DNA from: CAVXJN01 sp963762165
GTDB taxonomy: Bacteria; Pseudomonadota; Gammaproteobacteria; JASBUN01
Length of the DNA stretch: 64,000 nt
NCBI GenBank assembly: GCA_963762165.1
Contig: CAVXJN010000003.1
Span: 1-64,000, forward strand
Direction of reading: 5' to 3'
Part shown: positions 26,298 through 34,728 of the stretch, piece after piece
Layout: each line of letters begins with the position of its first letter
Position numbering within the stretch: the first letter of the stretch is position 1
The notes under the pieces: model-generated
What the model saw: the letters and a program-made list of their open reading frames with translations, nothing else
Database searches by the model: none
What the model was told of the DNA's origin: nothing
Position numbers and translations under genes: made by a program

Positions 26298-27053
26298 ATG
26301 ACCCGCGTCGTTCAGATCCTCGAAGACCCGCAACAGCTTGCCGACGCCGCGGCCCACCGACTCGCCGCAGTGGCCCGGGAGGCCATTGCCGCCCGCGGAT
26401 GCTTTCAGGTGGCCCTGGCCGGGGGGCAGACACCGCGCCGCTTGTACCGGCTGTTGGCCGCCGACCCCGCTCGATACGAATTGGACTGGTCGCGGGTCGA
26501 GGTGTTCTTCGGCGATGAACGGGATGTGCCGCCGGACCATCCGCAAAGCAATTTCCGCATGGCGCGCGAAACGCTGTTGGATCACGTGCCGCTGGGCGTC
26601 GAACGGATCCATCCGATGCGTACCCGCTCGGCGAGTCTGCGTCGGGATGCAGCCTGCTATGGCGCCCTGCTGCGGCGGCGCACGATCGCCGACAGCGAGG
26701 GCTGGCCCCAACTCGATTTGGTGCTCCTCGGGCTGGGCCGTGACGGTCACACGGCCTCTTTGTTTCCGGCAACGTGCGTACTGCACGAACGCCAACTCGC
26801 CGTGGCCGCCGTCTATGTCCCGCAACAAAACGGCTGGCGCCTGACATTGACGATCCCGGTCCTCGAACGCGCCCGGCAGCTACTGTTCCTGGTGAGCGGC
26901 GCCGACAAGTCGGACGCGCTGGCACGGGCACTGTCGCCGGAAACAAGCGAGCCGCTACTGCCGGTACAAAGGCTGCAGCCACGGGGCGAAGTGGAATGGT
27001 ATTGCGACCGCGCTGCGGCGAGTGCCCTGTCGGCTGCCGGGTACGCTTCATGA
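26298..27053 (+). CDS. pgl: 6-phosphogluconolactonase
   Basis: Hydrolyses 6-phosphogluconolactone in the pentose phosphate or Entner-Doudoroff routes. The protein is 251 residues of the SOL/DevB family: FQVALAGGQTPRRLYRLL (phosphate loop), WSRVEVFFGDERDVPPDH, SNFRMARETLLDHVP, and LVLLGLGRDGHTASLFPAT with the catalytic His. The stop overlaps the glk start (ATGA at 27050-27053), so the two are translationally coupled. No glucose-6-phosphate dehydrogenase gene is in the window, although zwf usually accompanies pgl. Confidence 0.93.
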   Translation: MTRVVQILEDPQQLADAAAHRLAAVAREAIAARGCFQVALAGGQTPRRLYRLLAADPARYELDWSRVEVFFGDERDVPPDHPQSNFRMARETLLDHVPLGVERIHPMRTRSASLRRDAACYGALLRRRTIADSEGWPQLDLVLLGLGRDGHTASLFPATCVLHERQLAVAAVYVPQQNGWRLTLTIPVLERARQLLFLVSGADKSDALARALSPETSEPLLPVQRLQPRGEVEWYCDRAAASALSAAGYAS

Positions 27054-28072
27054 ACGTACTCGGCTGCGACCTCGGGGGAACCCACGCCCGCCTGCGATTG
27101 GCGCGCTGCAGCTCCAGCGTCGGTGCGCAGACCATTCTGGAACGTTACTATCGCAGCGCGGACTATCCAGGCCTCGAACCCGTCATGACAGAGTTTTTCG
27201 CGGCACACCACCTGGACGCTGCGGACATCGCCTATAGCTGCGTGGCGGTGGCGGGTCCGGTACAAGACCTTGGGGCGGAGCAGCGTTGTCAGCTCACCAA
27301 CCTGCCCTGGCTGGTGGACAGCGCGGCGCTGAAGGCGGCCCTGGGACTGGCCCGAGTGGAGTTGATCAATGACTTCGAGGCCGTTGGCTATGGTTTGGAC
27401 GCATTGCCGGCCGACGATTTGCTCACCCTGCAGGTCGGCGAACCTCTGCCCAGGGCGCCGCGCGCTTTGATCGGCGCCGGCACCGGACTTGGACAAGCAT
27501 TGCTGGTGTGGGAAAACGATGGCTATCGCGTCATCGCCACCGAAGGCGGCCACGTTGACTTCGCTCCCACCGACGACATTCAAGTTGCGCTATTGCAGCA
27601 TTTACGCGCGGAAATGGGCCGGGTTTCCTACGAAGACGTGCTCTCGGGTCCAGGCCTGGAGCGGATCTTCCATTTTCTGCAGGCAGAAAGCGAACATCCG
27701 GGCGACCCGTTGCTGGTGCCGGCAGACGAGCCCGAACTGGCGGCCGCCATCGGCCGCGCGGCCGTGGGCCAGGAGCACATGTTGGCGGCCGCTGCGGTGG
27801 CGCTGTTCGTCGATATCTACGGCGCCCAGGCAGGCAATCTTGCGCTTACCGCCATGGCCCGTGGCGGCGTCTTCATCGCCGGCGGCATCGCCCCGAAGCT
27901 CGGTGCCTTACTCGCCTCGGAACGGTTTCTGCAGTCATTCCGCGCCAAAGGCCGGATGGCGCATCTGATGCCGAAATTCCCCCTGCATGTGGTGCGCCAG
28001 CCCGACGTCGGCCTGGCCGGCGCCACCCGGTTGAGCTGTCAGCGCGGCGCGCGGCTCGCGGCGCAGCCCTAG
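27050..28072 (+). CDS. glk: Glucokinase (bacterial Glk type)
   Basis: ATP-dependent glucose phosphorylation. The protein is 340 residues. ATP and sugar-site motifs are MNVLGCDLGGTHARLRLA (phosphate 1), VAVAGPVQ, ELINDFEAVGYGLDAL, IGAGTGLGQALLV, EGGHVDFAP and VFIAGGIAPKL. The layout is that of the proteobacterial Glk family and not of ROK kinases, since the ROK zinc-finger cysteines are absent. The gene overlaps pgl by four bases. Its TAG stop shares the sequence CTAG with the stop of the convergent DUF945 gene, so the two genes meet tail to tail with no spacer. Confidence 0.93.
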   Translation: MNVLGCDLGGTHARLRLARCSSSVGAQTILERYYRSADYPGLEPVMTEFFAAHHLDAADIAYSCVAVAGPVQDLGAEQRCQLTNLPWLVDSAALKAALGLARVELINDFEAVGYGLDALPADDLLTLQVGEPLPRAPRALIGAGTGLGQALLVWENDGYRVIATEGGHVDFAPTDDIQVALLQHLRAEMGRVSYEDVLSGPGLERIFHFLQAESEHPGDPLLVPADEPELAAAIGRAAVGQEHMLAAAAVALFVDIYGAQAGNLALTAMARGGVFIAGGIAPKLGALLASERFLQSFRAKGRMAHLMPKFPLHVVRQPDVGLAGATRLSCQRGARLAAQP

Positions 28073-29478
28073 CCGCCGGTCAGCGAACCGGGCTGGATCG
28101 CGCGCCCGTTCAAACTGAACCGGCCCTGCTCCATGTGCAGCTTCATGCGGTAGACGCCGTTGTCCAGTACAAACCACTGTTGCGCGCGATCGGACGCCAT
28201 ACCCTGACGCACCCGCATGCGCGCCATCGCTTCAATCTGCTCATCGCTGTAACCGCTACCCAGACTGGACACTTCCTTGGCGATGCTGCGTTTGGCGAGC
28301 GCTACCAGCAACGCTTCCGGAACATCCAGATGCGCGTCCGCCACCAGGGCCTGACTCAACAGCAGCGGATTTTGAAATACCGCCGGGTCAGTGGTATCGA
28401 TTGTCAGTGTCGCAGCACCCTTGGCGGTGCCTTGCGGACTGGCGATACTGAGGTCGGAAAGCTCCACCACCGGACCCTTCTTCAGAATATCCGGCAGCAT
28501 GCCGAGCAAGGTCGCGCCGATCATCATGCCGGCCTGCTGCTCGGGAAGGTTCTTACTCCGCGCGTCGGCAATTGTGCGTTCGAGTTTCGCCAGGGCTGCC
28601 GCATCCATGTTACGCAACGCCAGGACATAGCGCGCCGGGCCGAGCTGCAAGTCACCCGCGCTGATCTTTTCGGCACTCATGGTGACCTCGGTGTTGACAG
28701 TCGCCTGCTCGCCCTCGGCGCTGGAGCCCCGCAATTCCATTTTGGTCAAAGTGGTTTTCAACGCATCGCCGCTCTTCGGCGCAATTTCCACGGCGCCAAC
28801 GGTCAACGAGAATGTCCCCAGATCCAGTCCCTCGATTCCTTGGTGGGCGTCGCTGTTCATTTTCAGATCGCGCACGCTGACATCGGCGCTGGCGTCACTG
28901 ACGTCGAGCCCAGGACTTACCATTTCGGTTTTTACGTGCTGAAAATCGTTATCGAAGCTGACGTCTGCGTTCAGACCGTGCCAATCGATGGTGCCATTGT
29001 CGGCCGAGGTAACCGTTTGCTTGGGTAGCGCGACATGGGTGGTGCCACCGCCGTCGAAATCGAAGCGCGTGCGTATCGCCAACTTGAGCCGGTCCTGCAG
29101 GGCCTTGCAGTCGGGGCCGGCGACCAGTTCACTGTCGATCACAGCCACGGACGGTTTCGATCCGTCGACCAGCGGCCAGGGGCCATGGTGGATATGGTTG
29201 CGCACCGTGCAGCGCAACGGCGCTGCCTCGCCCCCGGCTTTGCGCTGATACTCCTGGTACTTACGCGCAATATCGCCCCTCAGTTCGACCTCCAGGTCCG
29301 AGGTCGATTCCAACCAACCGCGGTGAGTCGTGATGACATCGATGTGAAAGACGCCGTTCTTGGATATTTCTGCAATCAACCGGTCGAGACGTGCGTCGGC
29401 CCAATAGCCGAACCCAAATGGCGCCGCCAGTACCGCCAGCACCACCACGACCACCGCCACCAGACTCCCTATCTTCAT
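28069..29478 (-). CDS. DUF945 (YdgA-like) family protein
   Basis: A 469-residue protein of the YdgA/YihF DUF945 family. It starts at ATG 29478 with GAGGAAG as ribosome binding site. An N-terminal membrane anchor (VAVVVVVLAVLAAPFGFGYWA) is followed by a long periplasmic beta-rich region with the typical early segments ITTHRGWLESTSDLEV and HHGPWPL. Members resemble AsmA-like or lipid-binding envelope proteins, but the function is not established. Convergent with glk. Upstream lies a divergent, gene-free 260-base stretch before apaG. Confidence 0.8.
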   Translation of the reverse strand: MKIGSLVAVVVVVLAVLAAPFGFGYWADARLDRLIAEISKNGVFHIDVITTHRGWLESTSDLEVELRGDIARKYQEYQRKAGGEAAPLRCTVRNHIHHGPWPLVDGSKPSVAVIDSELVAGPDCKALQDRLKLAIRTRFDFDGGGTTHVALPKQTVTSADNGTIDWHGLNADVSFDNDFQHVKTEMVSPGLDVSDASADVSVRDLKMNSDAHQGIEGLDLGTFSLTVGAVEIAPKSGDALKTTLTKMELRGSSAEGEQATVNTEVTMSAEKISAGDLQLGPARYVLALRNMDAAALAKLERTIADARSKNLPEQQAGMMIGATLLGMLPDILKKGPVVELSDLSIASPQGTAKGAATLTIDTTDPAVFQNPLLLSQALVADAHLDVPEALLVALAKRSIAKEVSSLGSGYSDEQIEAMARMRVRQGMASDRAQQWFVLDNGVYRMKLHMEQGRFSLNGRAIQPGSLTGG

Positions 29479-29740
29479 GACTTCCTCGCCCCTACTTTTT
29501 TGCTTGTAATAATTGCAGTCCGTTACTTCCTGCCGCGCAGGCGCAGCCCGTGCCAACGATTCCGGAATCATACAACGGGATCGACGGCGACACGCGCGGC
29601 AACATTGATCTGCGACCGATTTCCCTGCTAAATTGCCGCCTTGCAACTACTTAGCAACCGCCGCCGGAGCTGCGCTTTGACCGCAGACAGCGACGTCTGC
29701 CCTAATCATCGGCTCGCGCAGCCTGAAATTGAGCACAATC

Positions 29741-30124
29741 ATGACTGACAAGCCGGTGCACCACATTCTGGTCCAGGTCGAGACCGCTTACGTCGAAGAG
29801 CAGTCGGATCCGGAAAACGACCGCTACGTGTTCGCCTATACGGTCACCATACGCAATGATGGCTCTGTGCCCGCCAAGCTGCTCACCCGGCATTGGATCA
29901 TCACGGATGCCAACGGCAAAACCCAGGAGGTGCGCGGCGAAGGAGTGGTTGGCGAACAACCGTACCTGAAGCCCGACGAAGGATTCCAATACACCAGCGG
30001 CACGGTGATGGATACGCCTGTCGGAAGTATGCGCGGGACTTACCAGATGGTAGCGGACGACGGCGAACGCTTCGACGCCGAAATTCCCATGTTCACCCTT
30101 TCCATACCGCGCATACTGCACTGA
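29741..30124 (+). CDS. apaG: ApaG protein (DUF525, fibronectin-III-like fold)
   Basis: A 127-residue ApaG. Conserved stretches are YVFAYTVTIRNDGSVPAKLLTRHW, here seen as YVFAYTVTIRNDG and LLTRHWIITDANG, then VRGEGVVGEQPYL, YTSGTVMDTPVGSMRGTYQM and the final IPMFTLSIPRILH. Biochemical role is unsettled; pyrophosphate binding has been suggested for the family. It precedes apaH by 45 bases, as in many proteobacteria. A TTG at 29729 in the same frame would add four residues, but ATG 29741 matches the family N-terminus better. Confidence 0.93.
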   Translation: MTDKPVHHILVQVETAYVEEQSDPENDRYVFAYTVTIRNDGSVPAKLLTRHWIITDANGKTQEVRGEGVVGEQPYLKPDEGFQYTSGTVMDTPVGSMRGTYQMVADDGERFDAEIPMFTLSIPRILH

Positions 30125-30169
30125 CCGCAGCAGGCCCTGCTGCCTGAACTGTTCGATACCGAGCGTGTT

Positions 30170-31000
30170 ATGACTGTCTATGCAATCGGTGACTTGCAAG
30201 GTTGCCTGGACCAATTGCAAACGTTGTTGGAACGGCTCGCGTTCGACCCGGCCCGGGACCGCTTATGGTTCGCCGGCGATCTGGTAAGCCGCGGGCCGAA
30301 ATCGCTTGAGACACTGCGCTATGTGCGCGCCCTGGGCGATGCCGCGGTCGTCGTGCTGGGCAACCATGATCTCAATCTGTTGGCGGTCTCCGAAGGCAGG
30401 GGCCGCAATCACAGCAAGGACCGGATCGAGCCCGTCCTGGCAGCCCCCGACCGTGAAGAACTGCTGCATTGGCTGCGTCATCGGCCGCTGCTGCATTACG
30501 ACGCACAGATGGGCTACGCCATGGTGCATGCCGGATTGGCGCCGCAATGGGCGCTCGAAGATGCGATCGCTTGTGCGCGAGAAGTCGAAAACTGCCTGCA
30601 AAGCGCAGACTACCGCGATTTGCTGGCCAACATGTACGGAAGCCAACCAGACAGGTGGCACCCCGGACTAAGCGGCTGGGATCGGCTGCGCTTCAGCATC
30701 AACTGCTTCACCCGCCTGCGATATTGCACCGCCGACGGTCGCCTGGAGCTGAGCGCCAAGGATGCGCCGGGCGCGCATCCGCCGGAGTTGTATCCCTGGT
30801 TTCAGGCACCGGACCGCAGCAGCGCCGGAACGCCCATCGTTTTCGGCCACTGGTCAACCCTCGGCGTCTTTATCGGCGACAACGTCTTTGGCCTGGACAG
30901 CGGCTGTGTCTGGGGTGGGCATCTCAGTGCGCTGCGTCTCGACGGGTCGCTTGAACTAACCCATGTCGACTGCCCGGCCCAGTTGACGCCGGGGAATTGA
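30170..31000 (+). CDS. apaH: Bis(5'-nucleosyl)-tetraphosphatase, symmetrical (ApaH)
   Basis: Cleaves Ap4A to two ADP and also removes Np4 caps from bacterial RNA. The protein is 276 residues of the PPP metallophosphatase family: VYAIGDLQGCLDQLQ, WFAGDLVSRGPKSLETLRYV, VVVLGNHDLNLLAV, MVHAGLAPQWALEDA and FGHWSTLGV supply the metal ligands. The start is ATG 30170. The usual partner rsmA is displaced by about 5 kb. The stop is only five bases from the stop of the convergent folA. Confidence 0.95.
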   Translation: MTVYAIGDLQGCLDQLQTLLERLAFDPARDRLWFAGDLVSRGPKSLETLRYVRALGDAAVVVLGNHDLNLLAVSEGRGRNHSKDRIEPVLAAPDREELLHWLRHRPLLHYDAQMGYAMVHAGLAPQWALEDAIACAREVENCLQSADYRDLLANMYGSQPDRWHPGLSGWDRLRFSINCFTRLRYCTADGRLELSAKDAPGAHPPELYPWFQAPDRSSAGTPIVFGHWSTLGVFIGDNVFGLDSGCVWGGHLSALRLDGSLELTHVDCPAQLTPGN

Positions 31001-31005
31001 ACCGA

Positions 31006-31506
31006 TCAAACGCGCGCGTAGATGACGAAGCTGTAAGCGTGCTCGTTACGTTCGTCAGGCTGATGATCACTGCGCTCGATTTCACGCCAACGGCTCCAGT
31101 CCACTTGCGGAAAATACGCATCACCTTCGACGCTGGCATGAATGCGGGTTACATACAACCGATCGGCGCGCTCCAGCAATTGCTCATAGAAGCTGGCGCC
31201 GCCGATGATCATGATCTCCCTTTCATTTGCCGCCAGTTCCAGGGCAGCGTCGATCGACGACACGGTTTCGCACCCTTCGGCGCGATATTGTTCGTTGCGG
31301 CTGACGACGATGTTTCGCCGTCCCGGTAGCGGCCGGCCGATGGACTCGAAGGTCTTGCGCCCCATCAGGATCGGCTTGCCCATGGTCGTGCGCTTGAAGT
31401 GCTGGAGGTCGGCGGGCAACCGCCACGGCAGGCCATTGTCACGACCGATGACGCCGTTCTCTGCAATCGCCACCACCAACGAAATCCCGGTACCGTCGCC
31501 ATCCAT
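31006..31506 (-). CDS. folA: Dihydrofolate reductase
   Basis: Reduces dihydrofolate to tetrahydrofolate with NADPH, the trimethoprim target. The protein is 166 residues from ATG 31506, preceded by GAGGGC. ISLVVAIAENGVIGRDNGLPW, HFKRTTMGKPILMGRKTFES, IGRPLPGRRNIVVSR and EIMIIGGASFYEQLL are standard. The frame is open upstream to TTG 31536, which overlaps the thyA stop, but the ribosome binding site favours ATG 31506. It follows thyA, whose reaction generates the dihydrofolate that FolA recycles. Confidence 0.95.
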   Translation of the reverse strand: MDGDGTGISLVVAIAENGVIGRDNGLPWRLPADLQHFKRTTMGKPILMGRKTFESIGRPLPGRRNIVVSRNEQYRAEGCETVSSIDAALELAANEREIMIIGGASFYEQLLERADRLYVTRIHASVEGDAYFPQVDWSRWREIERSDHQPDERNEHAYSFVIYARV

Positions 31507-31532
31507 GCCGTTGCCCTCGACCCTTGTCCGGC

Positions 31533-32328
31533 TCAAACCGCCACCGGCGCTTTAATGTGGGGATGGGACTCATAGCCAGACAGCTGGAAGTCCTCGAACC
31601 GGAAATCGAACAAAGATTTCACGTCCGGATTCAGCGTCATGGTGGGCAGCGCGTGGGGTGTGCGCGACAGCTGCAGCTGCGCTTGTTCAAGATGGTTGTT
31701 GTACAAATGCGCATCGCCGAGAGTATGCACGAAATCGCCAGGCGTGAGGCCGTTCACTTGCGCGAACATCATGGTCAACAACGCATAGGACGCGATATTG
31801 AACGGAACGCCCAGAAAAATATCGGCGCTGCGCTGATACAGCTGACATGACAATCGGCCGTCGGCGACGTAGAACTGGAAAAAGGCATGGCACGGCGGCA
31901 AAGCCATGCGTTCGATTTCTGCGACGTTCCAGGCGCTGACGATCATACGCCGGGAATCAGGATTGTCGCGTAATCTGCGCGAGTACCGTTTCGATCTGAT
32001 CGATATGACGGCCATCGGGCGTCGGCCATGACCGCCATTGGTGACCGTAGACCGGACCCAGCTCACCATTCTCGTCCGCCCATTCGTCCCAGATGCTGAC
32101 CCCGTGTTCGTGCAGGTAGGCCACGTTGGTATCGCCGCGCAAGAACCACAACAACTCATGGATGATGGAACGCAGATGCAGCTTCTTGGTGGTCACCAGC
32201 GGGAACCCGGTGCTGAGATCAAAGCGCATCTGATAACCGAAGATGCTGCGGGTTCCGGTGCCCGTGCGGTCCTCTTTGTGCACGCCGTGCTCGAGCACAT
32301 GGCGCATCAGGTCCAGGTACTGTTTCAT
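31533..32328 (-). CDS. thyA: Thymidylate synthase ThyA, one frameshift
   Basis: Converts dUMP and methylene-THF to dTMP and dihydrofolate. The N-terminal part, MKQYLDLMRHVLEHG to RHIDQIETVLAQ, and the C-terminal part, LRDNPDSRRMIVSAWNV onward, lie in different frames. Deleting one base at 31974 joins them and gives exactly 264 residues, the length of E. coli ThyA. The catalytic Cys is in LPPCHAFFQFYV, and RSADIFLGVPFNIASYALL is the nucleotide-site signature. The ATG overlaps the lgt stop (TAA at 32328-32330). I take the indel as a sequence error in an otherwise perfect gene. Confidence 0.94.
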
Positions 32329-33143
32329 TATCCAACCTCGGAAGGGCCGCGCTTGCGGGCGTTGTCAGTAACACGTTGTCGATGATAGGCCCACCAGATC
32401 AGTGCGAGTCCCGCGGCGATCATCGGCAGCGAAAGCAATTGCCCCATGGTCACCCAACCGAACGCAAGATAGCCAAGTTCGGCATCGGGAGTGCGCACGA
32501 ACTCAATCAGGAACCGGAAAATGCCGTAGCACACCAGGAAAAGCCCGGACACGGAGGCGGTAGGCCGTGGCCGGGAGGAGAACAGCCACAGAATCGCGAA
32601 CAACACCAAGCCTTCCAGAAAGGCCTCATAGAGTTGCGAGGGATGGTAGGCGGGACCGCCCGGATACATCGCCATGCCCCACGGCACGTCGGTTTGTTTA
32701 CCCCACAATTCGCCGTTGATGAAATTGCCGATGCGGCCTGCGCCGAGTCCCAACGGGCACAGGGGGGCCACGAAATCCGCCACCTGAAAAAAGGTCTTGT
32801 CTCGGGAATGACCGAACCACCACATGGCGATGATGACGCCCAGCAAGCCGCCGTGGAACGACATGCCGCCCTTCCAGATTTCCCAGAAATGAATGCTGTC
32901 GCCTGGGCTGAACGGCGCATAGAACAACATGTAGCCGATCCGGCCACCCAGAATGACGCCCAACGCGCAATAAAACAGCAGGTCGCCGACCATCGCCGGG
33001 TTCCAGTCAGGCCGCTGAGTGGCGCGCCGCGTACCCAGCCACCAACCCAGGGCGAAACCAACCAGGTACATGATGCCGTACCAATGTACTTTCAGCGGAC
33101 CTAATGTCAGGGCGATCGGATCGATGTGCGGGTATAGCAGCAT
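32328..33143 (-). CDS. lgt: Prolipoprotein diacylglyceryl transferase
   Basis: Transfers diacylglycerol from phosphatidylglycerol to the lipobox Cys, the first step of lipoprotein maturation in the inner membrane. The protein is 271 residues with about seven transmembrane helices. GRIGYMLFYAPF and the Lgt signature GRIGNFINGELWGKQTDVPWG are visible, along with HPSQLYEAFLEGLVLF. The start is ATG 33143. It overlaps thyA by one base, the common lgt-thyA arrangement. Likely clients encoded in this window are RlpA and the two WD40 lipoproteins. Confidence 0.96.
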   Translation of the reverse strand: MLLYPHIDPIALTLGPLKVHWYGIMYLVGFALGWWLGTRRATQRPDWNPAMVGDLLFYCALGVILGGRIGYMLFYAPFSPGDSIHFWEIWKGGMSFHGGLLGVIIAMWWFGHSRDKTFFQVADFVAPLCPLGLGAGRIGNFINGELWGKQTDVPWGMAMYPGGPAYHPSQLYEAFLEGLVLFAILWLFSSRPRPTASVSGLFLVCYGIFRFLIEFVRTPDAELGYLAFGWVTMGQLLSLPMIAAGLALIWWAYHRQRVTDNARKRGPSEVG

Positions 33144-33217
33144 GGGGGGTTATGTTACCACGCAGTATGGTATCGGAGCCTAGTGCCTAACGACCAAATA
33201 CCATCGGGGCCGATACA

Positions 33218-34420
33218 TCAAGCCGGCAGAACGCGGCAGTAAAACGCCTTCAGATATTCGGTTTCCGGAATCGCCGGGTGGATCGGGTGATCCGGCCCCT
33301 GAAACCCTTGCTCGAGAATGGAGAGGTGGCGGTCCAAGTGGCGCGCGGCGCGCTGTAACGTACTGCGCAGATTGCTAGCCGCAAAATGGTACGAACAGGA
33401 CGCGGACACCAGAATTCCATCTTTCGCCAGGATACGGATGGCCAATTCGTTCATACGCCGATAGGCTTCCGCGCCCTCACGCGCATCCTTGCGCCGCTTG
33501 ATGAATGCCGGCGGGTCCAGAATCACGACGTCGAACTGCTCACGCGCCTCGCGCAACGCCCGTAGCGACTCGAATGCATCGCCCATCAACGTGCTCAAGC
33601 GGTCGCCGACATGATTGCGCGCCGCGTTTTCGGCTGCCCGCTGCAGCGCGTTGGCGGAGCTGTCAAGGCACACCACCTGGGCGGCGCCGGCAGCCGCTGC
33701 CTGCACACCCCAGGCGCCGACGTAGCTGAATACGTCCAGTACCCGCAGACCGTGGACATAGCGACCGAGTCGGGCACGGTTGTCGCGGTGATCGTAAAAC
33801 CAGCCGGTCTTCTGTCCTCCCTGCAGATCGACTTCGAACCAGCAGCCGTTTTCCTGTACCTGCGCCTGCGCGGGCATGTCGCCCGACGCGACTTCGGTGT
33901 AGCGTCCCAGGCCTTCCAGATCCCGCAAAGCGCCGTCGTTGCGCAGCAGCACCGCAGTCGGTTGCAAGACTTTATGCAAAGCTGAGACGATTTCGTCGCG
34001 CAGCGCTTCCATGCCCGCAGTGGTAATCTGCACCACCATCAAATCGGCGTAGCGATCCACCACCAGCCCCGGCAGGCCGTCTGCTTCGCCATAGACCAGG
34101 CGGTAATAGGGTGACGAGTACAGCCGCTCCCGCAGCGACAACGCAACCTTGATCCGGTGCACCAGCAGCGAGGCGCTGAACGGATGACGCGGGTCTCGGC
34201 TGACCAGCCGCGCACAGATCAGAGAATGGGGATTCGCATAACCGGTTCCCAGCACTTTGCCGGCGGCATCCTGAATTTCGACCGCGGCACCGGGTTCGAA
34301 ACCATCCAGGGGCGTCGCCCGGGTATCGATTTCATTGCTGAAAACCCAAACATGGCCGGCGCGTAAGCGCCGCTCTTCGTTCTTCTTCAGGCGCAGTGGC
34401 GCATAGGTGTTGGTGGTCAT
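33218..34420 (-). CDS. rlmI: RlmI-like 23S rRNA 5-methylcytosine methyltransferase
   Basis: Class I rRNA large-subunit methyltransferase of 400 residues. It has an N-terminal PUA-like RNA-binding domain (LKKNEERRLRAGHVWVFSNEID), a central EEHEE-type domain and a Rossmann SAM domain: VLDVFSYVGAWGVQAAAAG (motif I), VVILDPPAFIKRRKD (motif IV) and ILVSASCSYHF (motif VI with the catalytic Cys). This matches RlmI (C1962 of 23S rRNA) more than RlmK/L. It ends 74 bases before lgt on the same strand and may head that operon. Confidence 0.88.
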   Translation of the reverse strand: MTTNTYAPLRLKKNEERRLRAGHVWVFSNEIDTRATPLDGFEPGAAVEIQDAAGKVLGTGYANPHSLICARLVSRDPRHPFSASLLVHRIKVALSLRERLYSSPYYRLVYGEADGLPGLVVDRYADLMVVQITTAGMEALRDEIVSALHKVLQPTAVLLRNDGALRDLEGLGRYTEVASGDMPAQAQVQENGCWFEVDLQGGQKTGWFYDHRDNRARLGRYVHGLRVLDVFSYVGAWGVQAAAAGAAQVVCLDSSANALQRAAENAARNHVGDRLSTLMGDAFESLRALREAREQFDVVILDPPAFIKRRKDAREGAEAYRRMNELAIRILAKDGILVSASCSYHFAASNLRSTLQRAARHLDRHLSILEQGFQGPDHPIHPAIPETEYLKAFYCRVLPA

Positions 34421-34728
34421 TGTTGCTCTAGTGTCGGGTCGGGCCGCGGCGGAGCGCAGCGGTCACAGCGTAAAGCAAGCGACCGAGAAAACAACCCCTC
34501 GGCCGTGGGTTCAGCAAGCCAACCGGCGCCTGCCGCGGAACAGGCCGCGGCTGAACAGGGGCTGGAACTCGCGTAATCGTCACCGCAATACCCGTCCCTC
34601 AAGCGCGGGATCGGCGTGGGCGACAGGCCGACGAGGCTGCGCTACCCTAGTGATTTCCAACGTTCCGGGACCGCTCGCGAGTGGACAACGAACTTCAGCG
34701 GTCGTCACCGCGACAACCGAAGGCAGGC
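34421..34728. other. Intergenic region without a recognisable gene
   Basis: About 300 bases between the divergent RlmI-like gene and the DUF255 gene. It is GC-rich and has short Arg/Pro/Ala-type open frames but no ribosome binding site linked to a plausible protein, no tRNA-like fold and no clear terminator. It presumably carries both promoters. A GTG at 34681 could extend the DUF255 protein by 16 residues, but the extension does not look conserved. Confidence 0.4.
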
